A stretch of DNA of 5,578 bases from Acidobacteriota bacterium. GTDB taxonomy: Bacteria > Acidobacteriota > Terriglobia > Acidiferrales > UBA7541. Below, in pieces: positions 1 through 4,727 of this stretch. The stretch covers positions 1 through 5,578 of the forward strand of contig QHYF01000150.1 in assembly GCA_003224075.1 (NCBI GenBank). Direction: 5' to 3'. Both the position numbers and the translations under genes were made by a program. Numbering within the stretch: position 1 is the first letter of the stretch; each line of letters starts with the position of its first letter. Under the pieces are notes generated by a model. It was not told where the DNA came from and did not search any database. It saw nothing but the letters and a program-made list of their open reading frames with translations.

Positions 1-50
1 GTTTGCGCTCAAAATCGACGGGAGTTTCCAAATTGAAAACAATCGCGCAT

Positions 51-93
51 GGCCGGCGCGCGAAGAAATGCACGCAAACACCGCGCGGCGGCC
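51..93 (-). terminator. GC-rich hairpin, possible terminator of the membrane/coiled-coil gene
   Basis: Positions 51-62 and 82-93 form a 12-base inverted repeat with one mismatch (G56 against G88), with a 19-base loop. The hairpin starts 20 bases past the stop codon of the minus-strand gene at 114-1022, where a transcription terminator would be expected. On the minus strand the T-rich stretch (GTTTTC) comes only some 10 bases after the stem, so this is not a classic intrinsic terminator. It could be a weak or Rho-assisted terminator, an mRNA 3'-end stabiliser, or a chance product of GC-rich sequence. Positions 1-50 show nothing else recognisable. Confidence 0.35.
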
Positions 94-113
94 GCAGGGG
101 CGTTCGGGGACGG

Positions 114-1022
114 CTAATCCATCGAGTTGCCGCTTGCGCAAAAATGGAAGTCAACCCCGTAGTTGTTCACCAGGCAGAACTTGGTCGTATGCTGCTCGCT
201 GGCCTGTCTAATATCATAGTAAGTAATCTTACCTACCACATACTGGAGCATTTCATGACGCTCGCGTATATCCTTTGGTCGGCCGATGCTAGTTCCAGTG
301 ATCAGATTCAACCCTTCAGTGCCATTTGGCGGCAGTACTGTCTGTGCCGACATCTCTCTATTGAGGATTTCCATTGACTTCGAAATTTGGGCCGCGATGT
401 CGGGGGGCAGGCGCTCTCTAGACTTCTTTTCTCTTTCGTCGCTCTCTCGCTGCATGCTGTCCCAATCCGGGATTGGGTCACTCTTCCGGATGTTGAGGAT
501 CGAACCCACATGGATGCTCATCCTGATGGCAGGAGTCTTCCCCGTGTTGGCTATGATCCCAGCAAGAACTCCAATCCTCAGGTTACCGTCTGTCTCCGTG
601 CAACCATTACACTGAAACGCTTGCAGCCCAACCCAAGGCCTCCGATCCTCCCAGCCGGACTCGATACCCGCCTCCAGTGCCTCATTCGCAATATCAGCGG
701 ATCGCCTGGCGGCTCTCGCCAGTTCATTCCCGGCTTTGGCTTGAGCAGTGGCCTGGCGGATGAGATTGTCGGTTTTCGAGAGGGATTCAGCCATTTTCTT
801 GGTTTGCGCTTCGGCCTGTTCGGATTGCGCTTTAGCAGCTTCAGCTTGAGTCTTGGCGGCTTCCGCCAGGGCCTTTGTGTCCTTGCCACCTTCCTTCATT
901 TCGCGCCATTGAAGGGCAACAAATAGCAGCGTGAACACGACGGCCAAACCGGCAAGAATATCGATCATTCTTTTGACGGCGGCCCACAGAGAAGAATTGT
1001 CTTCTGACTCTCCGCTCGACAT
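114..1022 (-). CDS. Membrane-anchored coiled-coil protein of unknown function with a C-terminal RPWVG domain
   Basis: This is a 302-residue protein that I cannot assign to a named family. Residues 1-19 are polar. Residues about 20-39 (MIDILAGLAVVFTLLFVALQW) form one strong hydrophobic segment, likely a membrane anchor. Residues about 40-118 are rich in Ala, Gln, Glu and Lys with heptad-like AEAAKxQ repeats, predicting a long coiled coil. The C-terminal domain has landmarks seen in many bacterial hypothetical proteins: RPWVG (128-132), NTGKTPA (159-165), and a late GKITYYD...HTTKFC block (264-282). I infer an anchor, a stalk and a soluble beta-rich domain; which side of the membrane it faces is unclear. 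The start at 1022 was chosen because it lies just before the membrane segment. The frame stays open upstream to 1358, but that extension is low-complexity, Arg/Pro-rich and crosses two palindromes. No clear Shine-Dalgarno precedes 1022. The sequence looks more AT-rich than the heme genes, and there is no operon partner, so accessory or transferred origin is possible. Confidence 0.75.
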   Translation of the reverse strand: MSSGESEDNSSLWAAVKRMIDILAGLAVVFTLLFVALQWREMKEGGKDTKALAEAAKTQAEAAKAQSEQAEAQTKKMAESLSKTDNLIRQATAQAKAGNELARAARRSADIANEALEAGIESGWEDRRPWVGLQAFQCNGCTETDGNLRIGVLAGIIANTGKTPAIRMSIHVGSILNIRKSDPIPDWDSMQRESDEREKKSRERLPPDIAAQISKSMEILNREMSAQTVLPPNGTEGLNLITGTSIGRPKDIRERHEMLQYVVGKITYYDIRQASEQHTTKFCLVNNYGVDFHFCASGNSMD

Positions 1023-1133
1023 TTTGATAACGACGGCAGAATAGCAGATTAGAGCAAGGAAATTCGAGGAGGTTCCGTAAACTATGGCTTCATCTGCGGA
1101 GTGCCGAGGCATCGTGCGGATTGTGAGGCGTGA

Positions 1134-1150
1134 CCGGGCGGGTGGCCCGG
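1134..1150. repeat. Short perfect palindromic hairpin
   Basis: CCGGGC-GGGTG-GCCCGG forms a perfect 6-base-pair stem with a 5-base loop. It lies 29 bases from a second hairpin at 1180-1204. Paired small GC-rich palindromes in intergenic DNA are typical of REP-like elements. There is no T-run on either side, so a terminator is unlikely. Confidence 0.4.
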
Positions 1151-1179
1151 ACGTTAGACGCGAGAAAGGGTTTGGGTGC

Positions 1180-1204
1180 CCCGTCCTCGGTTTAGGAGGG
1201 CGGG
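1180..1204. repeat. REP-like hairpin, 9-bp stem
   Basis: CCCGTCCTC pairs with GAGGGCGGG across a 7-base loop (GGTTTAG). All nine positions pair if one T-G wobble is allowed. It sits in a GGGTGCCCCGTCC context. It lies 158 bases upstream of the start at 1022, and I see no sign that it regulates that gene. It is most simply an interspersed palindrome. Confidence 0.4.
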
Positions 1205-1385
1205 TCGTTGACTTTTGCCCGATCATTCTTCGACGGCTCAGCCTTAACCGCTTGAAGCGCGCTTTTCGGTTCGTCTCGCATCCCCCGGAACCGTTCATCC
1301 CCCTCCGTAGCCATCCGCTGCCCGATTCCTCCATTCCCTGCACCTTCCCACAAGCCATTCAAACATTTGCCCTTACAACTTTTTC

Positions 1386-1415
1386 TTGACAAGGACCGTA
1401 ATCATGTGGTAATAT
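1386..1415 (+). promoter_or_regulatory. Strong sigma70-type promoter with extended -10, no gene downstream
   Basis: A perfect -35 box TTGACA (1386-1391) is followed after 18 bases by TAATAT (1410-1415). The -10 is preceded by TG-N (1407-1409), which makes it an extended -10. Transcription would begin near 1422. No believable reading frame follows; instead there is a pyrimidine-rich region with repeats. Either it is the promoter of a lost gene, or it drives a non-coding RNA ending near the terminator-like hairpin at 1581-1610. The match is strong in sequence terms, but activity is inferred. Confidence 0.55.
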
Positions 1416-1487
1416 GTTCTTTGATTCTGAGACACCAATCCGGTCATTCTCCCCTGCATGCCCGCCTTTTTGTCCCTCCTCCGTCCT

Positions 1488-1515
1488 TTTCGACTTTTAA
1501 CTTTGAACTGTCAAC
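1488..1515. repeat. Degenerate heptamer array, four units (TTTCAAC type)
   Basis: Four consecutive 7-base units: TTTCGAC, TTTTAAC, TTTGAAC, TGTCAAC. The consensus is TTTCAAC, the same as the array at 1627-1654, 111 bases further on. It resembles the short tandemly repeated heptamers (STRR-type) described in cyanobacteria and seen in intergenic DNA of other phyla. The copies have diverged, which suggests an old array. Confidence 0.6.
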
Positions 1516-1580
1516 CTCCTCTTCTCCAACCTTCCAATGCGCAGCGCGTCTACCGCGACCAGGTCAGGGTGCCGGTGCCT

Positions 1581-1610
1581 GCCCCGAGCTTCTCGGGGCG
1601 TTAGATTTTT
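1581..1610 (+). terminator. Hairpin with a following T-run, possible intrinsic terminator
   Basis: GCCCCGAG-CTT-CTCGGGGC (1581-1599) is a perfect 8-base-pair stem with a 3-base loop. On the plus strand it is followed by GTTAGA and then five T (1606-1610). The T-run begins 6 bases past the stem, so termination may be partial. On the minus strand no T-run follows. It lies about 160-190 bases downstream of the predicted start of the promoter at 1386-1415. The same palindrome could instead be a REP-like element. Confidence 0.4.
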
Positions 1611-1626
1611 CTTCTCTTGGGTTGAC

Positions 1627-1654
1627 CTTCAACTTTCAACTTTCGACTTTCAAC
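1627..1654. repeat. Heptamer array, four units (TTTCAAC)
   Basis: Four consecutive 7-base units: CTTCAAC, TTTCAAC, TTTCGAC, TTTCAAC. They are better conserved than the array at 1488-1515, which has the same consensus. The preceding GGTTGAC (1620-1626) may be a decayed fifth unit. Confidence 0.7.
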
Positions 1655-1687
1655 TGCCTCTCTTTCCCCTCTCCCTCTTCTCCCCAT

Positions 1688-1714
1688 CTCTGTGCGCTCT
1701 GTGTCCTCTGTGGT
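1688..1714. repeat. Nine-base tandem array, three units (CTCTGTGNN)
   Basis: Three consecutive 9-base units: CTCTGTGCG, CTCTGTGTC, CTCTGTGGT. The core CTCTGTG is invariant and the last two bases vary. Similar CTCTGTG runs occur in intergenic DNA of several environmental phyla. This is a different period and sequence from the flanking heptamer arrays. Confidence 0.6.
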
Positions 1715-1753
1715 AAAAACTCCTTGTCATTTTGTTCTTCCCTGATACCTCCT

Positions 1754-1774
1754 CACTCGCCACTCACCACTAAC
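1754..1774. repeat. Heptamer array, three units (CACTCAC)
   Basis: Three consecutive 7-base units: CACTCGC, CACTCAC, CACTAAC. The last unit overlaps by three bases the first copy of the 26-base repeat that starts at 1772, so the two repeat types directly abut. Confidence 0.6.
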
Positions 1775-1937
1775 TCCTTTACAATCCGCACTTCCAAGAC
1801 CCCCCTCCCGCAACCCCTTTATAATCCGCACTTACAAGCGCCCCTCGGATCTGCGGGAAACAAAGGACTTATAACCCCTTTAGAATCCGCACTTACGGAA
1901 AATTCTCCCGCAACTCCTTTAGAATCCGCACTTACAA
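1772..1937. repeat. Four copies of a 26-base direct repeat
   Basis: Copies lie at 1772-1797, 1812-1837, 1873-1898 and 1912-1937, with starts spaced 40, 61 and 39 bases. The shared core is CCTTTANAATCCGCACTTAC, preceded by AACY. Copies 2 and 4 also share CTCCCGC just before the repeat. Variation is concentrated at the N of TANAAT (C, T, G, G). Gaps between copies are 14, 35 and 13 bases, too short and too uneven for CRISPR spacers, and no cas genes are near. On the minus strand copies 3 and 4 read VSADSKGV in the same frame; the other spacings break frame, so this is not a coding repeat. Each copy holds a TANAAT that resembles a -10 box, but I see no -35 partner. It is best called a lineage-specific interspersed repeat. 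Confidence 0.8.
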
Positions 1938-2025
1938 AAACAGGGGGGTGGGGTCCTTCCGGGCGTTCATTCTGGATCATCCGTCCTCTCGTGTGCCGGA
2001 GATTCGACCTGGCCAATGCAAAGGC

Positions 2026-2196
2026 TCAGTCTTCGAGGGTTGGGAGGGTCTTCAGAACTTCGGCGGCTCTGGGGCGCTGGAGCACCGGATCATCTTTGCG
2101 AATTCGCCCGTCGCGGAAGACCAGCACGCGCTTCGCGAACTGCGCAATGTCGTGTTCGTGCGTGACCAGCACGATGGTCAATCTTTTGTCGTGTTG
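2026..2196 (-). pseudogene. C-terminal remnant of a MacB-type ABC transporter ATPase
   Basis: The minus strand encodes about 57 residues that match the end of MacB/LolD-type ATP-binding subunits. RLTIVLVTHEHDIAQFAKR carries the switch-loop histidine (VTHEHD), VLVFRDGRI is the typical final strand, and the tail ends RPRAAEVLKTLP...LED before a TGA at 2026-2028. The Walker A, signature and Walker B regions are missing. Upstream of about 2196 the similarity stops, the frame meets a TGA at 2224-2226, and there is no in-frame ATG, so no functional protein can be made. The intact subunit would be about 230-250 residues and would energise an efflux or lipoprotein-export permease. No permease gene remains nearby. 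I infer deletion or rearrangement that left the 3' end beside the repeat region. Family assignment is confident; the exact breakpoint is approximate. Confidence 0.8.
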
Positions 2197-2288
2197 TCCG
2201 CACCGGGAAGGTACGCAAGCTCGTCACCAATCGCGACTCCCACCTGCTGCGACGCTGTCGGGTTATGCGCCGACAAGGGAAGAGGGAT

Positions 2289-2311
2289 GGCGAGGTGAAC
2301 TCGCCGCTACA
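2289..2311. repeat. REP-like palindrome with CTACA tail, copy 1
   Basis: GGCGAG-GTGAA-CTCGCC (2289-2305) is a perfect 6-base-pair stem with a 5-base loop, followed by GCTACA (2306-2311). A second, different palindrome with a near-identical tail lies 13 bases further on. No T-run follows on either strand. Confidence 0.5.
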
Positions 2312-2324
2312 GAACGGAAGAAGA

Positions 2325-2349
2325 GCGGCTCTAAAGGACCGCGTCTACA
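2325..2349. repeat. REP-like palindrome with CTACA tail, copy 2
   Basis: GCGGCTC-TAAA-GGACCGC (2325-2342) pairs over seven positions with one mismatch and one wobble, followed by GTCTACA. As in copy 1, a CCGC-like stem end leads into CTACA. The loop and inner stem differ, so the shared part is the stem foot plus tail. The rest of 2224-2402 holds no gene that I can support. Confidence 0.45.
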
Positions 2350-2402
2350 CAGGAGGGACCAAAGACGACGGAAACGCGCCGGACCGGAGGATAGGAGGGT
2401 GA

Positions 2403-2726
2403 TCAGGAAAGTTCGGTGAGGAGGGCTTCCATTTCGGAGCGGGCGTGTTCATTGCCCTTTTTGGCGGCGGCAGCGATGCCGTTTGCAAGCACCCGCTTTG
2501 CTTCTTCGATGCGCTGCTCGCGGACCAGGAGTTGGCCGTACATGAGATAGGCGGGGATGTAGTCGGCGTTGCGTTCGAGGAGAGCGCGAAAATGCAGGTC
2601 GGCGGCAGAGGGGTCGCCGTCGTTCATGCACTCCAGGGCGAGGCCGTAGCGGGAGAAGGCGTCGTCCGGTTTCGTGGCGACGAATTCTTCGAGCGTCTGG
2701 CGGCGGGTTTTCTTTTGTTCGGTCAT
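2403..2726 (-). CDS. Small tetratricopeptide repeat (TPR) protein
   Basis: This is a 107-residue soluble protein without signal peptide or membrane segment. Two TPR units of about 34 residues are visible. Unit 1 is residues 21-54 (DDAFSRYGLALE..., with Y27-G28 at the conserved helix A positions and A48 in helix B). Unit 2 is residues 55-88 (DYIPAYLMYGQLL... with Y60, G64, A76). The end, KKGNEHARSEMEALLTEL, is a further helix that may cap the array. TPRs form helical pairs that bind other proteins; the partner here is unknown. ATG at 2726 is preferred because the TPR starts soon after. A longer frame reaches 3191 but overlaps the divergent thioesterase gene. The promoter at 2740-2767 predicts a very short leader of about 7 bases. 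The gene is divergent from the thioesterase, with 66 bases between the starts. Confidence 0.85.
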   Translation of the reverse strand: MTEQKKTRRQTLEEFVATKPDDAFSRYGLALECMNDGDPSAADLHFRALLERNADYIPAYLMYGQLLVREQRIEEAKRVLANGIAAAAKKGNEHARSEMEALLTELS

Positions 2727-2739
2727 TGGGTCGTCCCGT

Positions 2740-2767
2740 ATTATACGGGGGCGGAAGCAGGCGTCAA
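2740..2767 (-). promoter_or_regulatory. Sigma70-type promoter of the TPR gene, with -10 box inside a palindrome
   Basis: On the minus strand TTGACG (2762-2767) and a perfect TATAAT (2740-2745) are separated by 16 bases. The -10 lies inside the perfect palindrome CCCGTAT-T-ATACGGG (2735-2749), a plausible operator. Transcription would start near 2733, only about 7 bases before the ATG at 2726, so the mRNA would be nearly leaderless. On the plus strand a weaker pair, TTGTTC (2715-2720) and TATTAT (2739-2744, 18-base spacer), could fire toward the thioesterase, which would make this a bidirectional site. Confidence 0.55.
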
Positions 2768-2792
2768 AATTGAGCGCGAGACGAGGGTGCGG

Positions 2793-3326
2793 ATGAAACG
2801 GAAGAACGGAGACAAGGATTCCCGTGGAGCGCAATTGCAGGGGAAGCCGGTGAGCGCGTCGCGGTCGGAGATGACAGAAATCGTTCTGCCGGCGCAGACG
2901 AATCCGCTGGGGAAGCTGCTGGGCGGGCAAGTAATGCATCTGGTGGACATGGCGGCAGCGTTGGCGGCGCACCGGCACTCGAACAGTTATGTCGTCACGG
3001 CTTCGGTGGACCACATCGATTTTCGAAATCCCGTAAATCTTGGCGAAATCGTGATGCTGCATTCGCAGGTGAACCGAGTCTTCCATACGTCCATGGAGGT
3101 GGGGGTGGAGGTGTATTCGGAAAACGCGATGACCGGCGAACGCAAGCACACCACGACGGCTTTTGTGACGTTTGTGGCGATTGACGAGCATACAGGGAGG
3201 CCGAAACCGGTGCCGCCGCTAATTCTGAAAACGGCGGAGGAGCGGCGGCGATTTCGGGAGGCTGCGGAAAGGCGGAAGACGAGGCTGGCGCTGAGATACG
3301 GCACGGATTCAAGAAAGGGAAAGTAG
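2793..3326 (+). CDS. Acyl-CoA thioesterase, hotdog fold (YciA/ACOT type)
   Basis: This is a 177-residue cytoplasmic enzyme that would hydrolyse acyl-CoA to free fatty acid and CoA. The hotdog domain spans about residues 27-132. It starts with the conserved block NPLGKLLGGQVMHLVDMAA, which carries the likely catalytic pair N37 and D52 of this family. The second strand block, VDHIDFRNPVNLGEIV, follows (72-87), and then GERKHTTTAFVTFVAID (115-131), typical of bacterial YciA-like and eukaryotic ACOT7-like enzymes. The C-terminal 45 residues are a basic, Arg-rich extension predicted helical (EERRRFREAAERRKTR). ATG at 2793 is chosen because GAGGG (2783-2787) lies 5 bases upstream. The frame is open back to 2445 but runs antisense through the TPR gene. 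The enzyme probably acts as a hexamer of hotdog dimers, by analogy with the family. Chain-length preference cannot be read from sequence. Its stop lies 9 bases from that of the convergent hemY-type gene, with no terminator between them. Confidence 0.9.
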   Translation: MKRKNGDKDSRGAQLQGKPVSASRSEMTEIVLPAQTNPLGKLLGGQVMHLVDMAAALAAHRHSNSYVVTASVDHIDFRNPVNLGEIVMLHSQVNRVFHTSMEVGVEVYSENAMTGERKHTTTAFVTFVAIDEHTGRPKPVPPLILKTAEERRRFREAAERRKTRLALRYGTDSRKGK

Positions 3327-3335
3327 AACCCAGTG

Positions 3336-4703
3336 TTACGGACTGAGACTTTCGCGCACTTCTTCCGCGACAGCCAATGACTGCTCGACACAAGAGCCGA
3401 TGGCCGGCCCGCGCAGGTAGTTACCGGTCAGCCACACGCCCGGGAAGCGGGCCAAAAGTTTTGCGACTGCGGCCAGCCGGTCGCCGTGACCGAGATTGTA
3501 CTGCGGAAGAGCGCGCGGCCAAATTGTGACATGCGAGAAAACGGGCCCGCTCTTGATGGAGAGCAGGGGCGAGATTTCGCGGTGGATGAGGATTGCGAGT
3601 TCTTCGGGCTTCAGCGTTGCGGCTGCCGGATCGGTTGTTCCGCCCACGAAACTGGTGAGGAGGGCGTGTCCCTCGGGCGCGCGGCCCGGGAAGAGTGAAG
3701 AATTCCAAACCGTGCCGAGATTCCGAAGCCCGGCGGAACGTGGCACAAGAAATCCGAATCCCTGCAGGGAGTGCCCGACATCGTTCTTGCGATAACCCAA
3801 TGAGACCACGGCGACGGCGGCATATTCGATGGGGGCCAGGAGCGATTCGAACGACGAATCGAGCTGGCCGAGCAGCTTTGCCGTTACGTCCGCAGGCGTA
3901 GCAAAGATTAAAAATTTGGCGGAAGCGGATTCCTCACTGCCGTCGCGTGAAAGACGGACGTCAAACGAACCGTCACTTTGCCGGGAGATTCCTGAGACGC
4001 TTGTTTGGGCGCAGAGCGCAGCGCCAAGCCGATTCGAAAGCGCGCGCACGAGTGTTTCATTGCCTTCGCGGAAGGTTTGCAACGTGGGGCGCTCGCGGGA
4101 GCCTTTCTTGGCTTTGGGGAGACGCAACATACCGCGAACGATGCTTCCGGTTACTTTTTCGGCTTCGTGGAGTTGCGGGAAGGCGCTGCGAATGCTTAGC
4201 CGCTCCGGATCGCCCGCGTAAATGCCGGAAACAAAGGGTGCAACGAGACGATCGAGAAGCTGCGGAGAGAATTTTCTGCGGACGAAGGCGGCGACGGATT
4301 CGTCAGCATCTGGAGGGACTGTTTTGCCGAAAACGTCGCGCAAGAGGGCCCATTTGGTTTGCGCGTTGATGAGCGAGCTGGTGAAGAAGGCGGGCGGGCT
4401 CAAGGGCACCGGGTGGAGTGCGCCGTCGATTAAGACATAACGTGGAGCTCGCGGCGGCGCCTGCAGGAGTTGATCGGAAATGGCGAGTTCAGCGCATAGT
4501 TTGCGGAGCGCGGCGGTGCCGGCAAAGCTTTGCGGGCCACGTTCGAGGAGGAAGCCGTCGCGAGCGATGGAATGGATGACACCGCCGGGGCGCGCACTGG
4601 CCTCGACCAATTGCACCTCGATACCGGCCTTCTGCAATGCGTAAGCGCAGACGAGGCCGGAGATGCCGCCGCCAACCACCAGTGCTGGGACGCGATGGGT
4701 CAC
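3336..4703 (-). CDS. hemY: Protoporphyrinogen oxidase, HemY type (FAD-dependent)
   Basis: This is a 455-residue flavoenzyme, a normal length for the family. It would oxidise protoporphyrinogen IX to protoporphyrin IX with oxygen as acceptor, the penultimate step of heme synthesis, probably at the inner face of the membrane. Visible motifs: an N-terminal dinucleotide fold (VVGGGISGL, 9-17), with the ribose-binding E34 and the RPGG turn (38-41); ERGPQSF (54-60); the conserved APFVSGIYAGDPERLS (155-170); WPRALPQYNLGHGDRL (395-410); and the C-terminal FAD-binding GNYLRGPAIGSC (427-438). The start is GTG at 4701-4703; no ATG is available between the upstream stop and this codon. The nearest Shine-Dalgarno-like GAGGA ends 13 bases before the GTG, farther than usual. 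The gene follows hemN by 24 bases, and translational coupling is likely. HemY-type proteins in monoderm bacteria act as coproporphyrinogen oxidases (CgoX), but linkage to hemN favours protoporphyrinogen here. The name hemG is sometimes used for the same enzyme. Confidence 0.93.
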   Translation of the reverse strand: MTHRVPALVVGGGISGLVCAYALQKAGIEVQLVEASARPGGVIHSIARDGFLLERGPQSFAGTAALRKLCAELAISDQLLQAPPRAPRYVLIDGALHPVPLSPPAFFTSSLINAQTKWALLRDVFGKTVPPDADESVAAFVRRKFSPQLLDRLVAPFVSGIYAGDPERLSIRSAFPQLHEAEKVTGSIVRGMLRLPKAKKGSRERPTLQTFREGNETLVRALSNRLGAALCAQTSVSGISRQSDGSFDVRLSRDGSEESASAKFLIFATPADVTAKLLGQLDSSFESLLAPIEYAAVAVVSLGYRKNDVGHSLQGFGFLVPRSAGLRNLGTVWNSSLFPGRAPEGHALLTSFVGGTTDPAAATLKPEELAILIHREISPLLSIKSGPVFSHVTIWPRALPQYNLGHGDRLAAVAKLLARFPGVWLTGNYLRGPAIGSCVEQSLAVAEEVRESLSP

Positions 4704-4727
4704 GGAGATGGGAGCATCCTCGCGGGA

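Larger units (their letters stand above)
1023..1385. other. Intergenic stretch with two hairpins and no convincing gene
   Basis: This is the upstream region of the minus-strand gene starting at 1022. Open frames on both strands cross it, but their translations are Arg/Pro-rich and have no recognisable domain. A plus-strand ATG at 1084 has an AGGAGG at 1067-1072, spaced 11 bases, leading to a 101-codon frame that runs through both hairpins. I regard it as probably not a gene. No convincing minus-strand promoter for the gene at 1022 was found. The hairpins at 1134-1150 and 1180-1204 are listed separately. Confidence 0.5.

Noticed and set aside
1..113. tRNA or other structured RNA near the left edge
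   Set aside because: No cloverleaf or CCA end could be fitted; only the GC-rich hairpin at 51-93 is supportable.
1023..1358. N-terminal extension of the membrane/coiled-coil protein by 112 residues to an ATG at 1358
   Set aside because: The extension is Arg/Pro-rich, low in complexity, crosses two palindromes and would place the membrane anchor unusually deep in the protein.
1084..1389. Plus-strand 101-codon frame with AGGAGG at 1067-1072
   Set aside because: The ribosome-site match is good, but the translation is Arg/Pro-rich, has no recognisable domain, and runs through both hairpins. It is probably open by chance in GC-rich DNA.
1772..1937. CRISPR array
   Set aside because: Only four copies, gaps of 13-35 bases that are too short and uneven for spacers, and no cas genes.
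1819..2016. Minus-strand 65-codon frame with repeated VSADSKGV
   Set aside because: The peptide repeat comes from copies 3 and 4 of the DNA repeat; the other copies are out of frame, so there is no selection on the protein.
1367..2419. Plus-strand 350-codon open frame across the repeat region
   Set aside because: It translates the heptamer arrays (FNFQLSTFN-like), the 26-base repeats and the antisense of the MacB remnant. It is open because the strand is pyrimidine-rich, not because it codes.
2445..2792. N-terminal extension of the thioesterase upstream of 2793
   Set aside because: It is the antisense of the TPR gene and its promoter; the hotdog domain needs none of it, and a good ribosome site precedes 2793.
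2727..3191. Extension of the TPR protein upstream to a Met at 3191
   Set aside because: It is His/Arg-rich antisense of the thioesterase gene and crosses the predicted promoter.
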